From contig NZ_BCNY01000008.1 in assembly GCF_001602375.1 (NCBI RefSeq), positions 62,001-126,000 of the forward strand: DNA of 64,000 nt, written 5' to 3'. Under the pieces are notes generated by a model. It searched no databases. It saw only the letters and a program-made list of their open reading frames with translations, and had not been told where the DNA came from. A program made the translations under genes and the position numbers. This document shows positions 1 through 8,775 of this stretch, piece by piece (positions within the stretch are counted from its first letter, which is position 1; each line of letters opens with the position of its first letter). The stretch comes from Methanoculleus horonobensis. Its GTDB lineage: Archaea; Halobacteriota; Methanomicrobia; Methanomicrobiales; Methanoculleaceae.

Positions 1-383
1 TCGAGACCGCAAAGGTGCGCTACGGCCGGATGACCGGCGCGATCGAGAAAGGGCTCCTCGCCTCCGCCTTCCCCGTCACCCACGGGGGGCTGCTCGTCGC
101 CCTCGCCAAAGTCGCAATCGCCGGAAGAATCGGCATGGACCTCGCCGTACCCGGCGGGATGCGCCCGGACACCTACCTCTTCTCGGAGTCGCTCGGGCGG
201 CTCATTGTCACGGTCGCCCCCGGCGATCGCGAAGCCTTCGAGGAGATCTTCGGCGGCGACGCGCACCTCCTCGGCAGCGTCGGCGGCGAAACGTTCCGGG
301 TATCGACAGGAGAAAAGACTCTCATCGAGCAGCCGGTGGCGGCAATGGAAACTGCGTACAAAGCGCCTTTCGGGGGGTACTGA
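1..383 (+). CDS. purL: FGAM synthase large subunit PurL, C-terminal fragment
   Basis: The gene is cut by the left edge; the visible frame begins at base 3 and gives about 126 residues. PurL is the synthetase subunit of phosphoribosylformylglycinamidine synthase, which uses ATP and glutamine-derived ammonia in de novo purine synthesis. The fragment matches the C-terminal AIR-synthase-like domain: a VTHGGLLVALAKVA stretch like the family's glycine-rich GGL segment, then ESLGRLIVTV and a short Val/Gly-rich tail. It stops two bases before purQ, whose product supplies the ammonia, so the two genes are almost certainly co-transcribed. The fragment alone is short, but the neighbour makes the call firm. 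Confidence 0.9.
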   Translation, partial: ETAKVRYGRMTGAIEKGLLASAFPVTHGGLLVALAKVAIAGRIGMDLAVPGGMRPDTYLFSESLGRLIVTVAPGDREAFEEIFGGDAHLLGSVGGETFRVSTGEKTLIEQPVAAMETAYKAPFGGY

Positions 384-385
384 GC

Positions 386-1195
386 ATGGCTCGCACAAAC
401 AATCCAAGAGCCCTCATCATGAGCGGCTACGGGATCAACTCCGAGATGGAGACGGCGGAAGTCCTGATGCGGGCGGGCATGGCGTCCGATATCGTCCACA
501 TCAACGACCTCATCGCGGGGGAGAAGACCCTCTCCGACTACCGGCTGATGGTCTTCCCCGGCGGGTTCTCCTACGGCGACGACACGGGGGCCGGCAACGC
601 CTACGCGAACCGCGTCCGAAACAACCTCTGGAGCGACGTAAAAGAGTTCCTCGCGGGCGACAACCTCGTCCTCGGGATCTGCAACGGGTTCCAGATCCTC
701 GCGAACCTCGGCCTGGTTCCGGCCTTCGACCGGGACTACCCCCGCGAGATCGCCCTGATGCCGAACAGGAAGGGCGTGCTGGAGTGCCGGTTCGTCACCC
801 TGAAGCCTGCCGCGGATAACCTCTGGACGAAGGGCATCTCGCACCTCTACTGTCCCGTCTCACACGGCGAAGGGAACTTCTATTGTTCGGAGGAGACCTT
901 AAAGCGGATCGAGCGGGAAGGAATGGTCGCGTTCCGCTACTGCCGCGACGACCTCTCCCCCGCGGAAGGGGAGTACCCCTACAACCCGAACGGGGCGCTC
1001 GCGGACATCGCCGGCGTAACGTCGGCGGACGGCAAGGTTCTCGGGCTGATGCCGCACCCCGAGCGGGCGATGGAGTTCGTGAACCTCTACGACTGGCCGG
1101 TGAGAAAAGAGCGGCTGAAGCGCGAGAAAAAACCCCTGCCCACCGAATCGATGAACATGCGGTTCTTCCGCAACATCGTCGATTCCTTCAAATAA
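386..1195 (+). CDS. purQ: FGAM synthase glutaminase subunit PurQ
   Basis: This 269-residue class I glutamine amidotransferase hydrolyses glutamine and passes ammonia to PurL. The nucleophile cysteine lies in GICNGFQIL (about residue 94) and the catalytic His and Glu lie in LMPHPERAME near the C-terminus. The N-terminal FPGGFSYGDD segment is typical of PurQ. The ATG at 386 lies two bases after the purL stop. The length is slightly above the roughly 220-260 residues of bacterial stand-alone PurQ, and matches archaeal forms. No terminator is evident before the next TATA box near 1263. Confidence 0.95.
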   Translation: MARTNNPRALIMSGYGINSEMETAEVLMRAGMASDIVHINDLIAGEKTLSDYRLMVFPGGFSYGDDTGAGNAYANRVRNNLWSDVKEFLAGDNLVLGICNGFQILANLGLVPAFDRDYPREIALMPNRKGVLECRFVTLKPAADNLWTKGISHLYCPVSHGEGNFYCSEETLKRIEREGMVAFRYCRDDLSPAEGEYPYNPNGALADIAGVTSADGKVLGLMPHPERAMEFVNLYDWPVRKERLKREKKPLPTESMNMRFFRNIVDSFK

Positions 1196-1262
1196 GCATC
1201 CCCGATGTTTAGGGGGAGGGCGGAACTCCACTCGCGACGGAGACCTCCCCTTCCCCGGCATA

Positions 1263-1271
1263 AAACTATAT
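1263..1271 (+). promoter_or_regulatory. TATA-like box upstream of the 1317 gene
   Basis: The run aaactatat lies in the short GC-rich gap after purQ, 46-54 bases before the coding frame at 1317. Initiation about 25 bases downstream would leave a leader holding the purine-rich gggggaggggc tract at 1302-1311. This spacing supports a separate transcription unit starting here. Confidence 0.4.
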
Positions 1272-1316
1272 CATTCCCCTGGGAGAATATCGGCCCAAAC
1301 CGGGGGAGGGGCAGCC

Positions 1317-1649
1317 ACGAAGATCAGGGTCAGCCGCTGTTTTGGAGAGGAGAGTGCCGATACGGTTCTGGAGGTCGAGGTCGACCAGGCCGACGTTCCT
1401 GCCGCAGACGAGATCCTCTCGTTCGCCTCCGTCCACGGGAACTTCGTCTGCATCCCCGACCGCATCTTCCGCCGGTTCGAGATCGTCCTCCCTCCCGATA
1501 GCCGCCTCGAGATCCTCAAGGACGCGCTCCTCGAGGTCATACGCCTTGAGCCCGAAGGCTCGGAGGGGCTCAATCCCTACGAGATCGAGGACTTCATCGA
1601 CGCGCTCGAGCGAACGCGTCAGAAGGTGCTCGCCGACGATGGGCCCTGA
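1317..1649 (+). CDS. Small conserved-looking protein with apparent ACG start
   Basis: The frame encodes about 110 residues with strong coding character: hydrophobic/acidic alternation, third-position GC and no stop. It has no ATG, GTG or TTG at its N-terminus. The best start is ACG at 1317, giving (M)KIRVSRCFGEES, placed 5 bases after the purine-rich tract at 1302-1311 that resembles a ribosome binding site. A Cys sits near residue 8 and there is no membrane segment. The C-terminal part is acidic and helical (NPYEIEDFIDALERTRQ). I do not recognise the family. A sequencing error in the start codon (ATG to ACG) is a simple alternative. Confidence 0.6.
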   Translation, partial: TKIRVSRCFGEESADTVLEVEVDQADVPAADEILSFASVHGNFVCIPDRIFRRFEIVLPPDSRLEILKDALLEVIRLEPEGSEGLNPYEIEDFIDALERTRQKVLADDGP

Positions 1650-1724
1650 CCACGTGTTTCGTTCACCTTTTTGCCCGGGACCGCGAACCGATACGTGATC
1701 GGATTGAGAGAGAAGGAGAGAGGG

Positions 1725-2558
1725 GTGTGCGGGCTCGCCGTCAACACCATCCATACCATGGACTGCATCGAGGGCATGCGGCGCCTGGCGGCGGACTCCG
1801 TCGACGTCATCGTCACGTCGCCGCCCTACAACATCGGGAAGGACTACAACTCCTACGACGACAGGAAACCCCGCGAGGATTACCTCGACTGGATCGGGGA
1901 GGTCGCCGCCGGAGCGGCGCGGGTTCTCGCCGACGATGGTTCGTTCTTCCTCAACATCGGCGGCAAACCCCGCGACCCCTGGATCCCCTTCGACGTCGTC
2001 CAGCGGTTTCGCCCCCACTTCGAACTGCAGAACGTCATCCACTGGGTCAAGTCGATCGCGATCGAGAAGGAAGACGTGGGCGACTACGAGAAGATCACCG
2101 GCGATATCGCCGTCGGCCACTACCAGCCGGTGAACAGCGCCCGCTACCTGAGCCAGTGCCACGAGCACATCTTCCACTTCACGAAAGGGGGCGACGTCGC
2201 GCTCGATAAACTGGCGGTCGGCGTGCCCTACCAGGACAAGAGCAACATCGGCCGGTGGAAGGCGGCGGAGCGCGACCTCCGCGACCGGGGGAACACCTGG
2301 TTCATCCCCTACCGGACGATCCGCTCCTCCCGGCCGCACCCGACCAGTTTCCCGGAGAAACTCCCCGAGATGTGCATCCGGCTCCACGGCTGCCGGTCCG
2401 GGATGCTCGTCATGGACCCGTTCATGGGCATCGGGAGCACGGCGCTTGCGGCACTTGCCCTCGGTGCGGACTACATCGGGTTCGAGATCGACCCCGATTA
2501 CCGGGCGATCGCGGAGAACCGGATCGCCGATGCACGCCGCGAGAAAGAACAGAGCTGA
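1725..2558 (+). CDS. DNA (cytosine-N4 or adenine-N6) methyltransferase, beta class
   Basis: This protein of about 277 residues transfers a methyl group from S-adenosylmethionine to an exocyclic amino group in DNA. The catalytic motif [13 protein letters not shown], is near the N-terminus and the SAM-binding motif [14 protein letters not shown], is near the C-terminus; this order defines the beta class. SPPY is the form commonest in N4-cytosine enzymes. GTG at 1725 is preferred because it follows the purine-rich tract agaaggagagagg and starts just before the conserved [12 protein letters not shown] segment; a TTG at 1671 would add 18 unconvincing residues. No restriction endonuclease is adjacent, so it may be an orphan methylase. 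Confidence 0.85.
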   Translation: MCGLAVNTIHTMDCIEGMRRLAADSVDVIVTSPPYNIGKDYNSYDDRKPREDYLDWIGEVAAGAARVLADDGSFFLNIGGKPRDPWIPFDVVQRFRPHFELQNVIHWVKSIAIEKEDVGDYEKITGDIAVGHYQPVNSARYLSQCHEHIFHFTKGGDVALDKLAVGVPYQDKSNIGRWKAAERDLRDRGNTWFIPYRTIRSSRPHPTSFPEKLPEMCIRLHGCRSGMLVMDPFMGIGSTALAALALGADYIGFEIDPDYRAIAENRIADARREKEQS

Positions 2559-2594
2559 CGGATATTATATCCCCAAAACCCCAACGAGAGACTG

Positions 2595-3827
2595 ATGGAG
2601 ACCCTCATCGCTTTCGCCGTCACCCTCGCGGCAATCACCGTCGCGTCGCTCAGGTACCGCCTCCCGCCGTTCCTGACCCTCGTAGGGGCATCCGTCCTCT
2701 TCGGCCTCCTCTCCCGCATGCCGGCGGAGACGATCGTTATGGTCGCCACGGCCGGCGCCGGCCGGATCTTCACCCTCCTCGGGATCGTCATCTTCTGCGG
2801 GGTCGGCATCGCCCAGGTTCTCCGCGAGAGCGGCCGGATCGCGGATATCGTCGCCGATATCCGGGGGTTGGTACGCCGCCCCGTCGCCACGGCGGGAGCG
2901 GCCGGCTACCTCCTCTCCGTCCCGCTGATGTGCGGCATCACCTCGTTCGTCATCCTCGCCCCCATCCTCACCCACCTCTCCCCCGACGGCCGGGCAGCAA
3001 AGACCCTCCTCTACTGCGCCGGCGTCGCCGGGATGATCTCCTACGTGCTCCTCTACCCCGCTCCCGTCGTCTACTCGACTATAACGGCTCTCGGCCTCTC
3101 CGGCCGGCCCTGGGATATCGACCTCGTTGCCGTCCCCCTCTCCCTCCTTCTCCTCGCCGGACTCCTCCTCGCCATGCGAAGACGCATGCCCCCGGCCGAA
3201 GAGGCGGAGAAACCGGCGGCCGGGCGGAACCCCCGTGCCTGGCTGCCGTTCGTCGTCATCCTCGGGATGCTCGCGATCGGGTCGTTGGTTCCCCCGCTCC
3301 ACGCCCTCGCGAACATCAACCTGGCGCTTCTTACCGGGCTCTTTGCCGCCCTTGCCACCGTTCCGGGCGACGTCCGGGAGAAGGCACTCCACAAAGGAAC
3401 GAAGAACGCCGGGATCATCATCTTCGACCTCGCCGGTGCCGGGGCGCTCGGCGGCGTCATCGCCGCAAGCACCTTCCCCGCGGACGTGGCCGCGCTGGTC
3501 GCGGGCAATCTCCCGATAATCATCCTCCCGTTCGTCATCGCCGCCCTGGTGCAGGCGGCGCAGGGTTCGAGGGTCGTGACCGCGGCCGTCACCGGCGCCA
3601 TCCTCGCCACGACCCCGGCCGTAACGGCGGTGAACCCGCTCGCCCTGGTGCTCATGATCTCCGCGGGGGCGTTCATGTTCTCCTACGTCAGCGACCCCTT
3701 CTTCTGGCTGCTCAAACGGACGACCGGCGACGACTTCTCCGCGGTCGTGCGGAACTACACCCTCCCACTCTCGGCGGCCGGGATCGTCACGCTCGCGGCG
3801 GCGCTGGTCGTCCAGGCCATTCTCTGA
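2595..3827 (+). CDS. GntP/DUF401-like membrane permease
   Basis: This 410-residue integral membrane protein has roughly ten to twelve hydrophobic helices and almost no soluble domain apart from a basic, Ala/Pro-rich loop near residues 195-215. Two late segments resemble the gluconate permease family: VQAAQGSRVVTAAVTGAI, like the AQGSATVA motif, and FSYVSDPFFWLLK, like the SHVNDSGFW motif. It therefore probably belongs to the ion-transporter superfamily and carries an organic anion. The substrate cannot be read from the sequence. It is separated by 37 bases from the methyltransferase and faces the fdh promoter. Confidence 0.65.
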   Translation: METLIAFAVTLAAITVASLRYRLPPFLTLVGASVLFGLLSRMPAETIVMVATAGAGRIFTLLGIVIFCGVGIAQVLRESGRIADIVADIRGLVRRPVATAGAAGYLLSVPLMCGITSFVILAPILTHLSPDGRAAKTLLYCAGVAGMISYVLLYPAPVVYSTITALGLSGRPWDIDLVAVPLSLLLLAGLLLAMRRRMPPAEEAEKPAAGRNPRAWLPFVVILGMLAIGSLVPPLHALANINLALLTGLFAALATVPGDVREKALHKGTKNAGIIIFDLAGAGALGGVIAASTFPADVAALVAGNLPIIILPFVIAALVQAAQGSRVVTAAVTGAILATTPAVTAVNPLALVLMISAGAFMFSYVSDPFFWLLKRTTGDDFSAVVRNYTLPLSAAGIVTLAAALVVQAIL

Positions 3828-3886
3828 CGGGATTCCCCGACCGATTTCCACCAATATTAATCAAAAATCGGGTCGCGACCATGCGT

Positions 3887-3895
3887 ATTATATAA
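3887..3895 (+). promoter_or_regulatory. TATA box for the fdhA-fdhB operon
   Basis: The sequence attatataa lies 34-42 bases before the fdhA ATG. Archaeal initiation about 25 bases downstream of the box would give a short leader holding the ribosome binding site ggga just before ATG. It is the clearest TATA box in this part of the window and fits a strongly expressed catabolic operon. Confidence 0.6.
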
Positions 3896-3928
3896 TCCGG
3901 ACGGTATGTAGTCCCTGCCAGAGGGAGA

Positions 3929-5995
3929 ATGATGGAAATCAAGTACGTATCGACGACATGCCCGTACTGTGGCACCGGGTGCGGGTTCAACTTAGTCGTC
4001 CGGGACGGCAGGGTCTTTGACGTGGCGCACTGGCAACGCGCGCCCGTCAACGGTGGCAAACTCTGCCCCAAAGGACGCTATGCCCACGAATTTATCAACA
4101 GCCCCGACCGCCTCACGAAACCGCTGATCAAGAAGGACGGCGGGTTTGTCGAGGCGACCTGGGACGAAGCCTACGACCTGATCGCGGAGAAGTTCGGTTC
4201 CTACAAACCCGACGAGGTAGCCTGCCTCTCCTCCGCCCGGACATCGAACGAGGAGAACTACCTGATGCAGAAGTTCGCCCGGGTTGTTCTCAAGACCCCG
4301 CACGTCGACCACTGCGCCCGGCTCTGCCACTCATCCACCGTCGCGGGCCTCGCGGCGGTCTTCGGGTCAGGGGCAATGACCAACTCGATCAAGGACATCG
4401 CCGAGTCGAAGTGCATCTTCGTCCTCGGGTCCAACACATTCGAGCAGCACCCGCTGATTGCGCGGAGCATCATCCGTGCGAGAGAGGGCGGCGGGAAGGT
4501 GATCGTCGCCGACCCGCGCCTCACCCCCACCGCGAAGCAGGCCGACCTCTACATGCCGTTCATATCAGGCACCGACGTCGCTATCCTGAACGGCCTGATG
4601 CAGGAGATCATCAGAAACGGCCGGGAGAACAAGGAGTTCATCGAGAGGCGCACGAAAGACTTCGAGAAACTCAAGGAGGTCGTCATGAAGGATGACTACA
4701 GCCTTGAGAACGTCTCGAAGGTCTCCGGTATTCCCGTCGAGAGCCTCAAGACCGCGGCCGAGTGGATCGCGACCGCCGACGCCGCCGCGCTCATCTACTC
4801 GATGGGCATCACCCAGCACACCGTCGGCGTCGACAACGTCAAATCGACCGCCAACCTGATGATGCTCACCGGCAACCTGGGCAAACCGGGAGCCGGCGTC
4901 AACCCGCTCCGCGGCCAGAACAACGTCCAGGGCGCCTGCGACATGGGAGCCCTCCCGAACGTCTACTCGGGCTACCAGAAAGTCACCGACGAGCCGGCCC
5001 AGAAGAAGATGAAGGAGATGTGGGGTGTCGACGAGCTTGCCGAGGGCAGAGTCGGCTACACCGTCACCGAGATGGTGAACCTCCTCGCCGACAAACCCGG
5101 CGAGCTCAAAGCGATGTACATCATGGGCGAGAACCCGATGCTCTCCGACCCGGACCTCACCCACGTCGAGGAGGGGCTTCGGAACCTCGAGTTCCTGGTC
5201 GTCCAGGACATCTTCATGACCGAGACCGCCGAACTCGCCCATGTCGTTCTGCCTGCGGCATGTTACGCCGAGAAGGACGGCACCCAGACGAACACCGAGC
5301 GGCGCGTCCAGCGCTGGAAGAAGGCGCAGGATCCTCCGGGCGAGGCGAAAGAAGACTGGAAGATCATCAGCGAACTCGCTGCGAAGATGGGCTACGCCGC
5401 CCAGTTCCTCTACCAGAGCGCCGAGGAGATCTTCAACGAGGTCGCCACCGTCACGCCGTCCTACCATGGCATGTCCTACGCCCGCCTCGACCCCGACGGC
5501 CTGCACTGGCCCTGCCCGACCGAGGAGCACCCGGGAACAGCGATCCTCCATAAGGAGACGTTCGCCATGCCCGACGGGCTCGGGGTCTTCTCACCGATCG
5601 AGTGGAAACCGCCGGCGGAAGTTCCCGACGACGAGTACCCGTTCGTCCTCACGACCGGTCGCACGATCTGGCAGTGGCACACCGGCACCATGACCCGCCG
5701 GTCGTGGAGCCTCGAGAAAGAAGCGCCTATCGGCTGGATCGAGATCAACCCTGAGGACGCGAAAGAACTCGGGATCAATGACGACGAGGTCGTCCGTGCA
5801 AGCACCCGGCGGGGCTCGGTCGATATCCCCGCGAAGGTGACGCCCGAGATCATCAAGGGCGTCATGTTCATACCGTTCCACTACAAGGAGCATCCGGCAA
5901 ACCGGCTGACGAACAACGCGCTCGACCCCGTAGCGAAGATCCCCGAGTACAAGGCCTGCGCCGTGAAGGTCGAGAAGATCACCGAGGAGGCCTGA
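3929..5995 (+). CDS. fdhA: Formate dehydrogenase catalytic subunit FdhA (Cys type)
   Basis: This 688-residue molybdopterin oxidoreductase oxidises formate to CO2 at a Mo- or W-bis(pyranopterin) site; in Methanomicrobiales the electrons reach F420 and the heterodisulfide reductase complex. The N-terminal TTCPYCGTGCGFNL and a later GGKLCPKG provide the [4Fe-4S] cluster cysteines. The metal ligand position reads CARLCHSSTVAG, so it is cysteine and not selenocysteine. Further family signatures are MGITQHTVGVDNV, LTGNLGKPGAGVNPLRGQNNVQGACDMG and the C-terminal TTGRTIWQWHTGTMTRR. Two ATGs stand in tandem (3929 and 3932). fdhB follows two bases after the stop. Confidence 0.97.
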   Translation: MMEIKYVSTTCPYCGTGCGFNLVVRDGRVFDVAHWQRAPVNGGKLCPKGRYAHEFINSPDRLTKPLIKKDGGFVEATWDEAYDLIAEKFGSYKPDEVACLSSARTSNEENYLMQKFARVVLKTPHVDHCARLCHSSTVAGLAAVFGSGAMTNSIKDIAESKCIFVLGSNTFEQHPLIARSIIRAREGGGKVIVADPRLTPTAKQADLYMPFISGTDVAILNGLMQEIIRNGRENKEFIERRTKDFEKLKEVVMKDDYSLENVSKVSGIPVESLKTAAEWIATADAAALIYSMGITQHTVGVDNVKSTANLMMLTGNLGKPGAGVNPLRGQNNVQGACDMGALPNVYSGYQKVTDEPAQKKMKEMWGVDELAEGRVGYTVTEMVNLLADKPGELKAMYIMGENPMLSDPDLTHVEEGLRNLEFLVVQDIFMTETAELAHVVLPAACYAEKDGTQTNTERRVQRWKKAQDPPGEAKEDWKIISELAAKMGYAAQFLYQSAEEIFNEVATVTPSYHGMSYARLDPDGLHWPCPTEEHPGTAILHKETFAMPDGLGVFSPIEWKPPAEVPDDEYPFVLTTGRTIWQWHTGTMTRRSWSLEKEAPIGWIEINPEDAKELGINDDEVVRASTRRGSVDIPAKVTPEIIKGVMFIPFHYKEHPANRLTNNALDPVAKIPEYKACAVKVEKITEEA

Positions 5996-5997
5996 AA

Positions 5998-7263
5998 ATG
6001 GCAGGAAAAGGCGATTTACTCTATGCATGGACGACGGACGACAAACTCCGCGAGAAGGCCGAGACGGGCGGAGCGGTCACCGCGCTGCTCCGCCACGCCC
6101 TCGAGAGCGGCATGGTCGACGCGGTCTTTGCGGTCCGGAAGGGCGCGGACGTCTACGACGCGCTGCCGGCCATGATCACCGACCCCGCCGAGATCGGGGG
6201 GATTGCGGGATCGCTTCATTGCGGCACCCTCCTGCTCCCCAAGCAGATGCGGCGATGTCTTCTTTCCACCGACCCTGATATGAGGATCGCGACCGTACTT
6301 AAAGGCTGCGACGTCAAGGCGATCTACGAGATGGCGAAGCGCAACCAGGTCAACCTGGACAACATCATCATCATCGGCCTCAACTGCGGCGGCACCATAC
6401 GGCCGGAGACGGCCCGGATCATCGTTCGGGAGAAACTCGGCCTTGACCCCGATTCGGTCGTCAAGGAAGAGATCGACAAAGGAAAGTTCATCGTCGTGAC
6501 AAAGGACGGCGAGCACGCCTCCGTCTCGATCGACGAACTCGAAGAGGGAGCGGAGGATCTCCTCGGCGACCCGGGCCTCGGCCGCCGGTCGAACTGCCGC
6601 CGCTGCAAGATCAAGATCCCGCGCCAGGCGGATCTCGCCTGCGGCAACTGGGGCGTCATCGGGGAGAAAGCCGGGAACGCCACCTTCGTCGAGGTCTGCT
6701 CCGAGAAGGGTGCAAACCTCCTCGACGCCGCCGCAAAAGCCGGAGCGCTCGCCACCGAACCTGCGAACCCGAAGGGTATCGAGATCCGCGGCAAGGTCGA
6801 GAACGCGATGCTGAAACTCGGCGATAAGTGGCGGGCACGCTACTTCGGGGCGCTCGGCGAGGGAACGGAGCGGCTGAACAAGATCCGGGAGCAGACGAGC
6901 AGGTGCATCAAGTGTTACTCCTGCATCGAGAACTGCCCGATCTGCTACTGCGTCGACTGCAGCGCGAAGAAGGACTACCTTGTCGAGCCCGGCGTCATCC
7001 CACCGCCGTTCATGTTCCACCTGATCCGGTTCGCGCACATCTCCGACTCCTGCGTCAACTGCGGCCAGTGCGAGGAACTCTGCCCCGTGGAGATCTCGAA
7101 CTCGGTCTTCCTCCATGCCATCCAGACCGATCTCGAGGAACTCTTCGGATTCCATCCGGGCGAAGATATGACCCCGCCGGTGCTCGCACTCGTCGAGGAA
7201 CGGGCGGAGCGCGACCGGCTCACCGCCACCGGGAGCGACCAGATCTTCGATATCTTTCGGTAA
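5998..7263 (+). CDS. fdhB: Formate dehydrogenase subunit FdhB (F420/FrhB type)
   Basis: This 421-residue iron-sulfur flavoprotein passes electrons from FdhA to coenzyme F420. The N-terminal half is the FrhB/FdhB domain, with TGGAVTALLRHALE, GCDVKAIYEMAKRNQVNLDN and LNCGGTIRPE. A CRRCKIKIPRQADLACGNWG motif lies around residues 200-220. Two ferredoxin-like clusters follow, SRCIKCYSCIENCPICYC and SCVNCGQCEELCPVE. The start lies two bases after the fdhA stop, so the genes form one operon. A T-tract lies 27 bases after the stop. Confidence 0.95.
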   Translation: MAGKGDLLYAWTTDDKLREKAETGGAVTALLRHALESGMVDAVFAVRKGADVYDALPAMITDPAEIGGIAGSLHCGTLLLPKQMRRCLLSTDPDMRIATVLKGCDVKAIYEMAKRNQVNLDNIIIIGLNCGGTIRPETARIIVREKLGLDPDSVVKEEIDKGKFIVVTKDGEHASVSIDELEEGAEDLLGDPGLGRRSNCRRCKIKIPRQADLACGNWGVIGEKAGNATFVEVCSEKGANLLDAAAKAGALATEPANPKGIEIRGKVENAMLKLGDKWRARYFGALGEGTERLNKIREQTSRCIKCYSCIENCPICYCVDCSAKKDYLVEPGVIPPPFMFHLIRFAHISDSCVNCGQCEELCPVEISNSVFLHAIQTDLEELFGFHPGEDMTPPVLALVEERAERDRLTATGSDQIFDIFR

Positions 7264-7289
7264 CCGGGTTCAACCCTCCACCATCGACC

Positions 7290-7296
7290 TTTTTTT
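7290..7296 (+). terminator. T-tract terminator after fdhB
   Basis: Seven consecutive T residues lie 27 bases after the fdhB stop. Oligo-T runs on the coding strand are the usual archaeal termination signal, and no hairpin is required. Confidence 0.45.
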
Positions 7297-7831
7297 CCCG
7301 AAACTGCAGCCGGCTACCGAGGCCCCTACAGCCCCACGACGTTCATGGCGACCCGGTTCTGCGAAGAGAGAGCACATCCCGGGCATGGGGTGGGCGCCAC
7401 GGTGCCGGCCAGCCCGCTCGAACCAACGAGCCCGTCACGGGAATGGCAGACGAGCGATAATCGCTAGAAAAGTACCAATTCCTGAAAAAAGGCCATTTGC
7501 CAGACATAGGCATATCTCCAGGAAGCGGAACGCGACGCGCATAGGTCTACTGGAATTTTACCCGACGCCAGATAATCCGGCACAAATACGCGTGGAAAAC
7601 AGAGAGCCTGTGCCCCCGCCCCCGTACGTCGGCCCACAAACTCGCTTCAATCCCCATATATTCTGTTTGGACGCGCAAGTAATAGCAAAAGCATTGTTTA
7701 TCGATATCTGGTGTTTAACGACAGGAATTAACTTAAAGCAGAGATAAACGCATGAATTCAGGTTATCTTCGACGCGCACAGCGATCATTTCGAAACCTAT
7801 TAATAGCACTCTTAAATTACTGATTAACTAG
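7297..7831. other. Gap between fdhB and fdhC with no convincing gene
   Basis: The first 150 bases are GC-rich and the last 300 are clearly AT-richer than the flanking genes. Open frames here, for example plus strand 7385-7747, have poor codon use and no recognisable motif. The AT-rich end holds TATA-like stretches (cctattaatag near 7796, cttaaattac near 7811) that probably belong to the fdhC promoter. A small RNA cannot be excluded. Confidence 0.4.
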
Positions 7832-7864
7832 ACCTATCCATCCAGATTACTTGATGGCATAGGT
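7832..7864 (+). promoter_or_regulatory. fdhC: Stem-loop in the fdhC leader
   Basis: The arms acctatccatc (7832-7842) and gatggcataggt (7853-7864) pair over 11 base pairs with one bulged G around a 10-base loop. The structure ends just upstream of the gagaggtgt ribosome binding region and 27 bases before the fdhC ATG. It lies after the probable TATA elements, so it would be transcribed and could affect translation or transcript stability. Regulation is inferred, not shown. Confidence 0.45.
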
Positions 7865-7890
7865 AGGACGTTTAGAGAGGTGTATGAAAA

Positions 7891-8763
7891 ATGGTGTTCC
7901 ATCCTCCAGTTGCTATCGTAGCAAAAGCGGGTGACGCAGGAAAGTACAAGGTCGGACTGCCGGCCTGGAACATGGTCCTGCGTGGTGTCCTGTCCGGAGC
8001 GTTCATCGCGATGGGTGCTGCCCTGGCAACGATCTGTTCGACCGGTATTCAGGCAACCGACGTTGCGATGCGGTTCGGCGCTGCAAGTCCCGGTGTCTCC
8101 CAGCTCATTCTGGGTGCTGTCTTCCCTGTCGGGCTTATCATCACGATCATGACCGGTGCCGAGCTCTTCACCGGCGACGCGATGCTCGCCCCCATGGCGG
8201 CGTTCATCCACAAGGTCAGCTGGGCAAGCGTGCTCAACCTCTGGGTCTGGGTATATATCGGCAACCTCATCGGGTCGCTTATCTTCGCGTATATCGTGGC
8301 ATACGGCCCGTATGCCAGCTTCGACGCCACAGGAGCCGCGACGCTCACGGCGTTCGGCGCGAGAGCGGTTGCCATAGCGACCGCAAAGACGAGTTACGTC
8401 GGCGCTGCGGCGTTGTGGTCGGTCTTCCTCAAGGGGATCGCCTGTAACTGGCTCGTCAACCTTGCTGTCCTGCTCGGTATCTGCGCCGACGACGCGATCG
8501 GCAAGATCGTCGGCATCTGGTTCCCGATCTTCGCTTTCGTTGCCAGCGGGTTCGAGCACAGCGTTGCGAACATGTACTTCATCCCCGCAGGCATCTTCTG
8601 CACGGGCATCGACCCCACGAAGGCAGTCGATACGCTGAACTGGGTGACCATGTGGACCAACAACATCATCCCGGTCACACTCGGTAACATCGTCGGAGGT
8701 CTCTTCTTCGTCGGTGTTCTCTACTGGGTCGCGTTCAGAAAGGAAATTGCAGCCCTTAAGTAA
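7891..8763 (+). CDS. fdhC: Formate channel FdhC (FNT family)
   Basis: This 290-residue protein has six transmembrane helices and imports formate for the fdhA-fdhB dehydrogenase. Family features include the N-terminal LRGVLSGAFIAMGAALAT helix, LFTGDAMLAPMA after helix 2, LWVWVYIGNLIGS, FLKGIACNWLVNLAV (the conserved helix 5 region) and the FVASGFEHSVANMYFIPAG signature. ATG 7891 follows a gagaggtgt tract. The gene has its own leader and promoter region, set apart from fdhAB, so it could be controlled separately. An OB-fold membrane protein follows within 12 bases. Confidence 0.95.
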   Translation: MVFHPPVAIVAKAGDAGKYKVGLPAWNMVLRGVLSGAFIAMGAALATICSTGIQATDVAMRFGAASPGVSQLILGAVFPVGLIITIMTGAELFTGDAMLAPMAAFIHKVSWASVLNLWVWVYIGNLIGSLIFAYIVAYGPYASFDATGAATLTAFGARAVAIATAKTSYVGAAALWSVFLKGIACNWLVNLAVLLGICADDAIGKIVGIWFPIFAFVASGFEHSVANMYFIPAGIFCTGIDPTKAVDTLNWVTMWTNNIIPVTLGNIVGGLFFVGVLYWVAFRKEIAALK

Positions 8764-8775
8764 ACCTGATTGACG

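Noticed and set aside
1266-2387. Minus-strand open frame of 373 codons
   Set aside because: It lies opposite the DNA methyltransferase and the small ACG-start gene, whose motifs are intact; its codon use reflects the other strand.
4310-4345. Possible selenocysteine codon in fdhA
   Set aside because: The codon at the metal-ligand position is TGC (Cys) in LCHSS; no in-frame TGA occurs.
7385-7747. Plus-strand open frame between fdhB and fdhC
   Set aside because: It is basic and Pro/Arg-rich, with no ribosome binding site and a change in composition in its middle; it is more likely chance in a promoter region.
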